From Catellatospora sp. TT07R-123 (lineage in GTDB: Bacteria; Actinomycetota; Actinomycetes; Mycobacteriales; Micromonosporaceae): a DNA stretch of 64,000 bases. The DNA lies in contig NZ_BNEM01000002.1 in assembly GCF_018327705.1 (NCBI RefSeq), positions 2,914,001-2,978,000 of the forward strand, in the 5' to 3' direction. Shown here in pieces: positions 36,132 to 44,170 of this stretch (position 1 is its first letter; each line of letters begins with the position of its first letter). The position numbers and the translations under genes are program-made. Below the pieces are notes generated by a model. The model searched no databases. It was not told where the DNA came from and was given only the letters and a program-made list of their open reading frames with translations.

Positions 36132-36551
36132 ATGGCCAAGTACATGCTGATCATGCGGGGCTCGGACGAGTCGATGGCGAAGATGATGGAGACGCCGTTC
36201 GAGCAGATGCTGGAGACGGTGGGCCGCTTCAACGACGAGCTGATCCGGGCCGGGGTGCTGGTCGCGGCCGAGGGCCTGGACGACCCGTCCCAGGGTGTGG
36301 TGATCGACTACAGCGGCGAGACCCCGGTGGTCACCGACGGCCCGTACGGCGAGACCAAGGAGCTGTTCGGCGGCTTCTACCTGCTGGAGGTGGCCTCGAA
36401 GGAGGAGGCCGTCGAGTGGGCCAAGCGGATGCCGGGCTTCCCGGGCTCCAAGTGCGAGATCCGCCGGGTGCCGACCATCGACGAGTTCCCGCAGGACAAC
36501 GAGTGGATCATCAAGGAGCGGGCCTGGCGCGAGCGGACCGGTCAGCTCTGA
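36132..36551 (+). CDS. YCII-related DGPF-domain protein
   Basis: 139 aa. The domain is intact, with the diagnostic DGPYGETKELFGGFYLLE (the DGPF motif) and a C-terminal RRVPTIDEFP. Such proteins are almost always encoded next to ECF42 sigma factors, as here. Their biochemical role is not settled; a ligand-binding or redox-sensing function is suspected. AGGAG lies 8 nt before ATG 36132. The stop overlaps the sigma start by one base (TGATG). Confidence 0.92.
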   Translation: MAKYMLIMRGSDESMAKMMETPFEQMLETVGRFNDELIRAGVLVAAEGLDDPSQGVVIDYSGETPVVTDGPYGETKELFGGFYLLEVASKEEAVEWAKRMPGFPGSKCEIRRVPTIDEFPQDNEWIIKERAWRERTGQL

Positions 36552-37846
36552 TGTCCGAGCTGGTCGACGGCCCGCCTGTCGCCGAGGCGGCGCGGCGGGC
36601 CGTCGAGGCCGTCTGGCGTATCGAGTCGGCGCGCATCGTCGGCGCGCTGGCCCGCTACACCGGGGACTTCGCGCTGGCGGAGGACGTCGCGCAGGAGGCG
36701 CTGGCCGAGGCGCTGGTGACCTGGTCGCGCGACGGTGCGCCCGACAACCCGGTCGGCTGGCTGCTGGCCACCGCGCGCCGGCGGGCCATCGACGGCTTCC
36801 GCCGCCGCGCGGCCCGCGACCAGCGGTACGCCCTGCTCGCGGGCGAGCTCGCCGAGGGTGAGGCGACCGCGGGCGCGCTGCCGCAGCACGGCGACGACCT
36901 GCTGTGGGACCCCGACCGCATCGACGACGACGTGCTCGCGCTGATGTTCGTGTCCTGCCACCCCGTGCTGGCCCCCGAGGCCCGGGTGGCGCTGACCCTG
37001 CGCGTGGTCGGCGGCCTGGGCAGCGAGGAGATCGCGCGGGCGTTCCTGGTGCCGGTGCCTACGGTCCAGGCCCGGATCACCCGGGCGAAGAAGACGATCG
37101 CCGCGGCGGCGGTGCCGTTCGAGGTGCCGCCGGTCCAGCAGCGGCGCGAGCGGCTCGGCGGGGTGCTGAGCGTGCTGTATGTGATCTTCACCGAGGGCTC
37201 GACGGCGACCAGCGGCGACCAGCTGCTGCGCACCGACCTGGCGTACGAGGCGATCCGGCTGGCCCGGACGCTGGCCGCGCTGCTGCCCGACGAGCCGGAG
37301 CTGTCGGGGCTGCTGGCCCTGTTCGAGCTGACCGCCGCGCGCTTCCCGGCCCGTACCGGCGCCGACGGCGAGCCGGTGCTGCTGGAGGACCAGGACCGGC
37401 GGCGGTGGGACCGCTCGGCGATCCGGCGCGGGCTGGCCGCGCTCGACCGGGCCGCGGCGGCGGGGCGGGGACTCGGGCCGTACGGGCTCCAGGCCGCCAT
37501 CGCCGCGTGCCATGCCACGGCCCCGGCGGTGGCCGACACCGACTGGGAACGCATCGTGCTGCTGTACGAGGCGCTGGGCCGGGTCGCGCCGTCACCGGTC
37601 GTCGAGCTGAACCGGGCCGTGGCCGTCGCCATGGCGTACGGGCCGGACCAGGCCCTGTCCATCGTCGACGACCTGGCCGTCTCCGGGCGCCTGTCCGGGT
37701 CGCACCTGCTGCCGACCGTGCGCGGCGAGCTGCTGTCGCGGCTGGGCCGGATCCGCGAGGCGCGCGCCGAGCTGGAGCTGGCCGCCCGGCTGTGCGCGAA
37801 CGTGCAGGAGCGCTCGGTGCTCCTGCGCAAGGCCGCGGCCCTCTAG
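36551..37846 (+). CDS. ECF42-group sigma factor with C-terminal TPR-like extension
   Basis: 431 aa, twice the size of a normal ECF sigma. Region 2 (YTGDFALAEDVAQEALAEAL) and region 4 (LGSEEIARAFLVPVPTVQAR) occupy 1-190. The remaining 240 residues form the helical extension typical of ECF42, including EGSTATSGDQLLRTDLAYEA and VELNRAVAVAMAYGP. In this group the extension replaces an anti-sigma factor as the control element. It is translationally coupled to the DGPF gene. The stop TAG (37844-37846) lies in the CTAG target of the insertion sequence that follows. Confidence 0.92.
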   Translation: MSELVDGPPVAEAARRAVEAVWRIESARIVGALARYTGDFALAEDVAQEALAEALVTWSRDGAPDNPVGWLLATARRRAIDGFRRRAARDQRYALLAGELAEGEATAGALPQHGDDLLWDPDRIDDDVLALMFVSCHPVLAPEARVALTLRVVGGLGSEEIARAFLVPVPTVQARITRAKKTIAAAAVPFEVPPVQQRRERLGGVLSVLYVIFTEGSTATSGDQLLRTDLAYEAIRLARTLAALLPDEPELSGLLALFELTAARFPARTGADGEPVLLEDQDRRRWDRSAIRRGLAALDRAAAAGRGLGPYGLQAAIAACHATAPAVADTDWERIVLLYEALGRVAPSPVVELNRAVAVAMAYGPDQALSIVDDLAVSGRLSGSHLLPTVRGELLSRLGRIREARAELELAARLCANVQERSVLLRKAAAL

Positions 37847-38827
37847 ATGATTGATTCCTAATCAGGGTTGGTTTGGTCCGTGGTCTTGACGCGGGTATGG
37901 GGAAGGGTATCGATGTCAGTGTGTGAAGACAGACCTCGATACCCTTCTGACGGCACTGTACGTGTTCGTCGATGACCATGTCATCACCGCGTCCCGGCGC
38001 CGTCCCGGACGCCCGAAGAAGCTGACCGACGCCGAGCTGGTCTGCCTGGCCGTGGCGCAGGTCCTGCTCGGGTTCCCGTCGCAGCACCACTGGCTGCGGT
38101 TCTGCTACGGCAGGCTCGGCCGCATGTTCCCGTACCTGCCCAAACAGGCCGGCTACCACAAACGCGTCACCGCGGCCGCGCCGCTGATCACCACCGTCAT
38201 CACACGCCTGGCCGCCCAGACCCCGGCCGGCCACGACGGCATCCGCCTCATCGACGCCACCGTGATCCCGTGCGGGATGTCCCGCCAGACCGCGATCGGC
38301 TCGGCCCTGGCCGGATGGGCCGGGTACGGCTACTGCAGATCGCACTCCCGCTGGATCTGGGGCCTGAAGCTCTACCTCGTCACCGCCTTGGACGGCACAC
38401 CGGTCACCTGGTGCCTGGCCACCCCGAGCCTGGGCGAACGAGAAGTCGCCGCCGAACTGCTCGAACACGCCCGCGACCACGGCCTCCTACCCGCCGGAGT
38501 CGTGCTCATCGGTGACAAGGGCTTCGCCGGCCGCGCGTTCGAGCAACAGACACGCGACCTGAAAATCGTGTTCATACGCCCCGACCGCCGCGACGAAGCC
38601 CGACGCCACGGCAACCTGGCCCCGGTCCGTCAACGCATCGAATCGATCTTCGACACCCTGAAAGGTCAGCTCAGCCTCGAACAGCACGGCGGGCGCACAC
38701 CCGCAGGGGTGCACGCCCGCATCGCACAACGCCTGGCCGCCCTCGCAGCCGTGATCTGGCACAACTGGCTGACCGACGCACCCGAGAAACGATCACTGAC
38801 CGCGTACGACCATTAGGAATCAGTCAT
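37847..38827 (+). mobile_element. IS982-family insertion sequence, apparently complete (981 bp)
   Basis: Terminal inverted repeats read ATGATTGATTCCTAAT on the left and, inverted, ATGACTGATTCCTAAT on the right, with one mismatch. CTAG at 37843-37846 and 38828-38831 is a plausible 4-bp target duplication. One intact transposase gene fills the element. Because CTAG is itself palindromic, the repeat could also be read as four bases longer with no duplication, so the exact ends are uncertain by that much. Confidence 0.85.
37923..38816 (+). CDS. IS982-family DDE transposase
   Basis: 297 aa, full family length. The opening DLDTLLTALYVFVDDH is diagnostic of IS982. The DDE residues are seen in RLIDATVIPCG, VLIGDKGF and QRIESIFDTLKGQL. 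The frame is uninterrupted and all catalytic positions are present, so the element may still be active. GTG 37923 lies 77 bp inside the left end. Confidence 0.92.
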   Translation: MKTDLDTLLTALYVFVDDHVITASRRRPGRPKKLTDAELVCLAVAQVLLGFPSQHHWLRFCYGRLGRMFPYLPKQAGYHKRVTAAAPLITTVITRLAAQTPAGHDGIRLIDATVIPCGMSRQTAIGSALAGWAGYGYCRSHSRWIWGLKLYLVTALDGTPVTWCLATPSLGEREVAAELLEHARDHGLLPAGVVLIGDKGFAGRAFEQQTRDLKIVFIRPDRRDEARRHGNLAPVRQRIESIFDTLKGQLSLEQHGGRTPAGVHARIAQRLAALAAVIWHNWLTDAPEKRSLTAYDH

Positions 38828-39931
38828 CTAGCCGCCGAGGCGGGCGACCAGCTCGCCCGCGCGGCGCCACCAGTACTCGTACCGGCCGGGGTAGCGGTCG
38901 TTGAGCTCGGTGAGGCGGGCCAGGGCCTCGGCGGCGTAGCCGGGGTCGTCCTCGGCTTCGCCGATGAGCAGGCACACCGTGGCCAGGGAGCCCGCCACCA
39001 GCAGCGGCACCTGCTCGGCGTACTCCCGCAGGATCGGCTCGGCCCGGCGGGCCGACCGCGCGGCGTCCTCCCGGCGGCCCAGCGCGAGCAGCGCCTCGGC
39101 CTCGGTCGACAGCGGCAGCCACCAGCGGCGCCGCTGCGACGCGGTCACCGGTTCCCCGTCGACGTCGCGCAGCACGGCCATGGCCTCGCCGACCGCGGCC
39201 AGGGCCTCGTCGAGGCGGCGCATCCGGATGAGCGTGGTGGCGTAGTTGCTCAGCGCGGTGGCCAGCAGGTGCCGGGCGGCCCGGCCGGTCTCGATGCGGG
39301 CCAGGGCGATCGCCTCCGCCTCGGCGGCCTCGGCCTCGGCGAAGCGGCCGCGCAGGGTCAGCGACGTGCCGCGCAGCACCAGCAGTTCGACCTCGACCTC
39401 GCGGTGCCCGGCCCCGGCAGCGCGCAGCACGTCGAGGGCCTCGCCCAGCGGGGCGAGCGATTCCTCGGTGCGGCCGAGGTCGGCCAGGGCCGCACCCCGG
39501 TTGAGCAGGATCGGCACGTGGCCCACCGCGGACAGCACCTCCGGCGCGGTCTGGGCGAGGTCGGCGAAGAAGTCGAGGGCCTGCTCCCCGGCGGCGAGGC
39601 TGTCGGCCGGGCGGCCGAGCAGTCGCAGCACGAAGGCGCGCAGCGACATCAGCTCGGCGCCGAGCACCTGCGCCAGCTGGGAGTCCTGGACGGCGCGGGC
39701 ACGCCACACCTGCTCGGCGCCGTCGAGCACGGCCAGGGCGGCGTGCCGGTCCGGCTGCTCCTGCACGGCCAGCCACCGGGCCGCGCACAGGCGCACCCAG
39801 ACGAGCATGACCGCACCGGCGGGGCCCTCCTGCGCGTACTGCTGCTCCAGTTCGCGGGCCAGCCGCAGGGCACCGGCGTGGTCGCCGGCGGCGGCCAGCT
39901 CCTGGGCGTACGCGAGGGGGTCCTGCTGCAT
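38828..39931 (-). CDS. TPR-like helical repeat protein, unknown
   Basis: 367 aa, almost all alpha-helical, with repeated Ala/Leu-rich helix pairs of about 35-40 residues (for example RGAALADLGRTEESLAPLGE, then SNYATTLIRMRRLDEALAAV). No signal peptide, enzyme motif or DNA-binding domain is seen. The start is uncertain: in-frame ATG 39952 or GTG 39994 are possible and none has a good ribosome site. It is divergent from the PadR operon across a 30-bp inverted-repeat operator, so PadR may control it. Its stop codon lies in the right-hand CTAG copy of the insertion sequence. Confidence 0.75.
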   Translation of the reverse strand: MQQDPLAYAQELAAAGDHAGALRLARELEQQYAQEGPAGAVMLVWVRLCAARWLAVQEQPDRHAALAVLDGAEQVWRARAVQDSQLAQVLGAELMSLRAFVLRLLGRPADSLAAGEQALDFFADLAQTAPEVLSAVGHVPILLNRGAALADLGRTEESLAPLGEALDVLRAAGAGHREVEVELLVLRGTSLTLRGRFAEAEAAEAEAIALARIETGRAARHLLATALSNYATTLIRMRRLDEALAAVGEAMAVLRDVDGEPVTASQRRRWWLPLSTEAEALLALGRREDAARSARRAEPILREYAEQVPLLVAGSLATVCLLIGEAEDDPGYAAEALARLTELNDRYPGRYEYWWRRAGELVARLGG

Positions 39932-40002
39932 CCGACCAGGGTCGCACACCATGATCGCCGCTTCGGCTCCGCTGCCGGACGGGGCGTTGCGCACAGCCGA
40001 TA

Positions 40003-40032
40003 CCTAGAACTACTATGCATTCCAGTTCTAGG
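40003..40032. promoter_or_regulatory. Inverted-repeat operator, probably for the PadR regulator
   Basis: CCTAGAACT, 12 nt, then AGTTCTAGG: perfect 9-bp arms between divergent genes, 19 bp upstream of the PadR start. Confidence 0.68.
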
Positions 40033-40050
40033 GTTAGGCGGTGTCCTCTC

Positions 40051-40419
40051 GTGCACATCACGAAAGATCTCGTCGCGGCCTCGGCGACTCCCCTCGTGCT
40101 AGGCATCCTGGCTGAGGGCCAGAGCTACGGCTACGCGATCCTCAAGCAGGTCAACGAGCTGTCCGGGGGCCATTTGGAATGGACCGACGGGCTGCTCTAC
40201 CCGCTGCTGCACCGGCTGGAGCGGCTGGGCCACGTCGAGTCGACGTGGGACAGCCCGCCCGGCGGGCGGCGGCGCAAGTACTACCGCATCACCGACCAGG
40301 GCCTGGCCGAGCTGGCCGAGCAGCGCCGGCAGTGGGCGGCGGTCGTCGACGCCCTGCGCGGCGTCTGGACCGCCGGGCCGGTGCTGCGCCCGATCACACC
40401 GCAGTGGGGGGTGGCCTGA
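40051..40419 (+). CDS. PadR-family transcriptional regulator
   Basis: 122 aa. A winged helix with the PadR hallmarks: TPLVLGILAEGQSYGYAILKQ, then WTDGLLYPLLHRLERLGHVES and RRRKYYRITDQGLAEL. The GTG start at 40051 is used because it precedes the first helix by a few residues; an ATG 12 codons upstream would lie inside the operator. The stop overlaps the next gene by one base (TGATG). It is likely an autorepressor responding to an envelope-active compound, as in other PadR/membrane-protein pairs; the inducer is unknown. Confidence 0.92.
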   Translation: MHITKDLVAASATPLVLGILAEGQSYGYAILKQVNELSGGHLEWTDGLLYPLLHRLERLGHVESTWDSPPGGRRRKYYRITDQGLAELAEQRRQWAAVVDALRGVWTAGPVLRPITPQWGVA

Positions 40420-41783
40420 TGAGCGTCGACAGCGACAAGGATCTGGAGAGCCAGATCGCCGAATGGCGCGCGTACGTGCGGCGGCGGCGCGAGCTGCACT
40501 CCACCGACGCCGAGGAGCTGGAGGACCACCTGCGCGGCCGGATCGCCGACCTGACGGCGGCCGGGCTGCACCCCGACGAGGCATTCCTCATCGCGGTCAA
40601 GCGGATGGGCAGCCTCGACGAGGTGTCCCGCGAGTTCGCCCGCGAGCACTCCGGGCGCCTGTGGAAGCAACTGGTGCTGACCGGCGACGACGGCGGCGCG
40701 ACGACGCGCAACCGGCACGATCTGCTCGTCATGATCGTCTGCGCGGCCGCCGCGGCCCTCGCGATCAAGATCCCCGCCCTGTTCGGGCTGGACTTCGACG
40801 ACGACAGCGTCTTCTTCATGCGCAACATGAGCCTGTTCGCCCTCGCACCGCTCGCGGCGTACTTCGCCTGGCGGCGGCGCCTGCAACCCATGGTCACCGG
40901 CCTGCTGGCCCTGCTGTTCGCCGTCGGCGTGGTCGGCGCCAACGCGTACCCCCTGGCCGCCGACTCGCACACCCTCGTGCTGACCACGATCCACCTGCCG
41001 ATCGCCCTGTGGCTCGTGGTCGGCGTCGCCTACGCCGCAGGCCAGTGGCGCTCAGAGCAGCGGCGGATGGACTTCATCCGGTTCACCGGCGAGTGGTTCA
41101 TCTACTTCGTGCTGCTGGCGCTCGGCGGCGGCGTGCTGACCGGCATCATCGCGGGCACGTTCAACGCCATCGGCCTCAACCCGGAGACGTTCATCAGCGA
41201 ATGGCTGCTGCCCTGCGGCGCCATGGCCGCCGTCGTGGTGGCCGCGTGGCTGGTCGAGGCCAAGCAGAGCGTCGTCGAGAACATGGCACCCGTGCTGACC
41301 CGGGTGTTCACCCCGCTGTTCACGGCGACCCTGCTGACGCTGCTGGGCGCGTTCATCGTGGCCGGCAACGGCATCGACGCCGACCGCGACGTGCTGATCC
41401 TGTTCGACGTGCTGCTGGTGGTGGTGCTCGGGCTGCTGCTGTACTCCATCTCCGCCCGCGACGCGGCCAACCCGCCCGGCCTGTTCGACAAGCTCCAGCT
41501 CGCCCTGGTCGTCAGCGCACTCGCCATCGACGTCCTGGTGCTGGTGGCGATCACCGGGCGCATCACCGAGTTCGGGTTCACCGCCAACAAGACCGCGGCG
41601 CTGGGCGAGAACCTCGTGCTGCTGGCCAACCTGGGCTGGTCGGCCTGGCTGTTCCTCGGCTTCATCCGCGGCCGCCGGCCCTTCACCGTGCTGGAGCGGT
41701 GGCAGACCCGCTACTTGGTCGTGTACGCGGCCTGGGCCGCGGTGGTCGTCCTGGTGTTCCCGCCCCTGTTCGCCTACGCCTGA
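40419..41783 (+). CDS. Polytopic membrane protein with N-terminal HAAS-like (permease prefix) domain
   Basis: 454 aa. The N-terminal 80 residues (EELEDHLRGRIADLTAAGLH, then EAFLIAVKRMGSLDEVSREF) are the HAAS/permease-prefix domain that commonly pairs with PadR regulators. About ten membrane helices follow. No transport or enzyme motif is recognised. It is translationally coupled to the PadR gene, so the pair forms a regulator/target unit probably concerned with membrane stress or export. A strong hairpin follows 25 bp after the stop. Confidence 0.82.
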   Translation: MSVDSDKDLESQIAEWRAYVRRRRELHSTDAEELEDHLRGRIADLTAAGLHPDEAFLIAVKRMGSLDEVSREFAREHSGRLWKQLVLTGDDGGATTRNRHDLLVMIVCAAAAALAIKIPALFGLDFDDDSVFFMRNMSLFALAPLAAYFAWRRRLQPMVTGLLALLFAVGVVGANAYPLAADSHTLVLTTIHLPIALWLVVGVAYAAGQWRSEQRRMDFIRFTGEWFIYFVLLALGGGVLTGIIAGTFNAIGLNPETFISEWLLPCGAMAAVVVAAWLVEAKQSVVENMAPVLTRVFTPLFTATLLTLLGAFIVAGNGIDADRDVLILFDVLLVVVLGLLLYSISARDAANPPGLFDKLQLALVVSALAIDVLVLVAITGRITEFGFTANKTAALGENLVLLANLGWSAWLFLGFIRGRRPFTVLERWQTRYLVVYAAWAAVVVLVFPPLFAYA

Positions 41784-41807
41784 CCTCCGCCGCCTCGCCA
41801 GGTCGAC

Positions 41808-41840
41808 CGGTGGCGCGGCCCGTCTCGGGCCGCGCCACCG
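41808..41840 (+). terminator. Terminator after the PadR operon
   Basis: A perfect 15-bp stem (41808-41822 with 41826-41840) with a 3-nt loop. Confidence 0.8.
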
Positions 41841-41917
41841 CGTCTGCGGTGCCACCACGGGCACCACCACGCCGGGCGAGCAGATCGCCGCTGGCGGCGG
41901 CCGCGCATACTGGCCGC

Positions 41918-42535
41918 GTGCCACGATCTTCCGGACCGGACCGCCGCGCCCTGCGCCAGGGGTTCGTGCTGGCCGCGGTGCTCACGGTGCCGACCGCCAC
42001 CGCCGCAATCGTCTCGGCCCTCGTCCGCACCCGCGCGGCCGAGAACATCACCCTTCTCGTCGCCGTCGCGTTCGTCCTGGTGGCCAGCCAGCTGTTCCCC
42101 GAGGGACGCCTCGACCTGGGGCTGTGCGCGGTGCTGAGCATCACGGCCGCCGTCCTGGCCTTCTTCTGGGCGCCGCTGGCAGTGCTGGACCTGCGCGGCG
42201 ACCCCGTGACGGCCACGGTCTCCGGCGTGCACGTCATCGGCGGCAAGCAGCGGATGTACCAGTACCAGCTGCGCGGCCCCGACGGGCGGACCCTGCCCGG
42301 GGCACTCACCGAGTATCAGGACGTCTACCGCACCGGCGACCGCGTCGACGTCGTGGCCGACCGGGACGCCGAACTCGATCCGGTGGAAGCGGGAGATCTG
42401 GACGGCGTACGCGGGCTCGGGCTCGCCACCGGGGCACTGCTGCTGCTCACGGTCGCCGCGTCGGTGCCCGTCGGCTCACGGCACCACATGGAGCAGGTGG
42501 CGTCGCCGTTCCGCCGCTACCGGCCCCGGCACTGA
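41918..42535 (+). CDS. Membrane protein with DUF3592-like external domain
   Basis: 205 aa. Three helices lie in the first 90 residues and one near 168-186. Between them is a beta-rich domain (ATVSGVHVIGGKQRMYQYQL, later [19 protein letters not shown]), the pattern of DUF3592-type small membrane proteins. No enzymatic motif is seen. GTG 41918 has a CATACT box ending 5 nt upstream, so a leaderless message is possible. It converges with the MerR gene with 5 bp between stops. Confidence 0.7.
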   Translation: MPRSSGPDRRALRQGFVLAAVLTVPTATAAIVSALVRTRAAENITLLVAVAFVLVASQLFPEGRLDLGLCAVLSITAAVLAFFWAPLAVLDLRGDPVTATVSGVHVIGGKQRMYQYQLRGPDGRTLPGALTEYQDVYRTGDRVDVVADRDAELDPVEAGDLDGVRGLGLATGALLLLTVAASVPVGSRHHMEQVASPFRRYRPRH

Positions 42536-42540
42536 GGCCG

Positions 42541-42900
42541 TCAGGCCGCGGCTGTCGCGAGCCGGGCCAGGTGGGTGTCGATCGCGTCGCGGCTCATCGT
42601 CATGCAGGCGATCTTCGCGTCGAGCTTGGCCCGCTCGGCGGTCAGCAGCCCGACCAGGTCGTCGCCGTACTCCCCCGGGGCCTGGGGGCGGGCGTCGTCG
42701 TGCAGCATCGAGACGATCAGCTTCGTGGTCAGTCCCGATCGGATCAGGCTGGTGATCGTCGAGGCGCGGGCCACGTCGCCCTCGGCGTACGCGCGGTAGC
42801 CGTTGGCCGTGCGGGTCGGCCGGATCAGGCCGCGCTCCTCGTAGTACCGCAGCATCCGGACCGGCACCTGGGCCCGCTTCGACAGCTCGCCGATACGCAC
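42541..42900 (-). CDS. MerR-family transcriptional regulator
   Basis: 119 aa. The N-terminal winged helix is standard (RIGELSKRAQVPVRMLRYYE, then RPTRTANGYRAYAEGDVARA) and a coiled dimerisation helix follows. No Cys cluster is seen, so it senses an organic ligand or other signal rather than a metal. The GTG start at 42900 matches the family start exactly. It is divergent from an MFS exporter gene, and the gap holds a typical MerR-type promoter for that gene. Confidence 0.92.
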   Translation of the reverse strand: MRIGELSKRAQVPVRMLRYYEERGLIRPTRTANGYRAYAEGDVARASTITSLIRSGLTTKLIVSMLHDDARPQAPGEYGDDLVGLLTAERAKLDAKIACMTMSRDAIDTHLARLATAAA

Positions 42901-42912
42901 GTCACATCACCC

Positions 42913-42944
42913 TTGACCCTCACACTTATGTGAGACTTTACGGT
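42913..42944 (+). promoter_or_regulatory. MerR-type activatable promoter of the MFS gene
   Basis: TTGACC (42913-42918) and TTACGG or TACGGT (from 42938 or 42939) are 19-20 nt apart, longer than the optimal 17, the hallmark of MerR-regulated promoters. The spacer contains the dyad CTCACA-CTTA-TGTGAG (42919-42934). Confidence 0.78.
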
Positions 42945-42951
42945 CGGATCC

Positions 42952-44121
42952 ATGAGCGCGCAAACGATCACCGCCGCCCCCGAGACCACTGCCCGCCTGC
43001 CCTGGCGGCCCCTGCTGCTCCTGTCCGGCGCCGCCTTCGCCTCCGTCACCGCCGAACTGCTGCCCGCCAGCCTGCTGGTCGAGATCGGCGGTGGGCTCGG
43101 CGTCGGCGAGTCCGCCGCCGGGCTGCTCGTCGCCGCCTGGGCGCTGACCGTCGCCGTCGCCAGCCTGCCGCTGGCCCGGCTCACCCGCCGGGTGCCGCCC
43201 GCACGCCTGATCCCGCTGACCCTGCTGGTGTTCGCGCTGGCCGTCGCCGCCACCGCCGCCGCCCCCGGCTACGGCGCGGCCCTGGCCGGGCGGATGGTCG
43301 CCGCCGCCGCGCACGGCCTGTTCTGGTCGCTGCTCATGCCGACCGCCGCCGCCATCGCCCCGCCCCGGCTGACCGGCCGGGCCATCTCCGTCGTGTCGGC
43401 CGGGCCGACCCTGGCGGGCATCGTCGGCATCCCGCTCGGGGTCGTGATCGGCGCCGCCGTCGGCTGGCGGGCCGCGTTCGCGCTGATCGCGGTCGTGCTG
43501 GTGGGCGCCGCGGTGGCCGTGCGGGCCCTGCGCCTGCCGAGCGCCCCGGCCGCCGCGCCGAGTCCGGGCGGGCGCGGCGGACGGGCGGTGCTCGCGGTCA
43601 CCGCCGGCACGGGAGTGCTGTTGGTCGGCCACTTCCTGGTGTACACCTACATCTCGCCGCTGCTGGCGGGCGCGGGCTACCCCGCGGGCGTACGCGCGGC
43701 GCTGCTGTTCCTGTTCGGCCTCGGCGGCCTGGCCGGCACCTTCGCGGCGGGGCCGCTGTCCGACCGGTTCCCGCGTCACGCCCTGGCCTGGTCGGCCGGG
43801 GTGTTCGCCGCCGTCCTGGCCGCGCTGGCCCTGCTCGGCGCCGGCACGGCGGTCGCGGTGGCGGTGCTGGCCGCCTGGGGCGCGCTGATCGGGCTGTTCC
43901 CGCCGGTGTTCCAGACCCGGCTGATGCGGGTGGCCGTCCCGGGTCGGGAGACCGCTGCCGGGGCGATCGCGGTCACCGTCCTCAACCTCGGCATCGCCGC
44001 CGGGGCGGCCACGGGCGGCGCGGCCGTCGACCGGTGGGGCACCGCCGTGCTGCCCGCCCTCGGCACGGCCGCCGCCCTGATCGCCACCGCCCTCCTTGCC
44101 GCAGCCGCGCGGACCCGCTGA
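42952..44121 (+). CDS. MFS transporter, DHA1-type drug/sugar exporter
   Basis: 389 aa with 12 predicted helices. LTRRVPPARLIPLTLLVFA and GPLSDRFPRHALAW are MFS loop 2-3 type motifs, and the GIPLGVVIGAAVGWRAAF region matches motif C of exporters. Likely a proton-driven efflux pump of the AraJ/DHA1 group. The ATG is only 7 nt after the promoter -10 element, so the message is probably leaderless. Expression is presumably switched on by the divergent MerR regulator when it binds the pump substrate. Confidence 0.9.
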   Translation: MSAQTITAAPETTARLPWRPLLLLSGAAFASVTAELLPASLLVEIGGGLGVGESAAGLLVAAWALTVAVASLPLARLTRRVPPARLIPLTLLVFALAVAATAAAPGYGAALAGRMVAAAAHGLFWSLLMPTAAAIAPPRLTGRAISVVSAGPTLAGIVGIPLGVVIGAAVGWRAAFALIAVVLVGAAVAVRALRLPSAPAAAPSPGGRGGRAVLAVTAGTGVLLVGHFLVYTYISPLLAGAGYPAGVRAALLFLFGLGGLAGTFAAGPLSDRFPRHALAWSAGVFAAVLAALALLGAGTAVAVAVLAAWGALIGLFPPVFQTRLMRVAVPGRETAAGAIAVTVLNLGIAAGAATGGAAVDRWGTAVLPALGTAAALIATALLAAAARTR

Positions 44122-44130
44122 CCCCGGCCT

Positions 44131-44164
44131 GGGGCCCGTCCGGTGACCGCACCGTACGGGCCCC
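44131..44164. terminator. Bidirectional terminator after the MFS gene
   Basis: A 15-bp stem with one mismatch (44131-44145 with 44150-44164) and a 4-nt loop lie between convergent genes. Confidence 0.75.
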
Positions 44165-44170
44165 GCCGGG

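Noticed and set aside
37843..38831. IS ends extended by four bases with no target duplication
   Set aside because: CTAG is palindromic so both readings are formally possible, but intact stop codons on each side favour a duplicated CTAG target.
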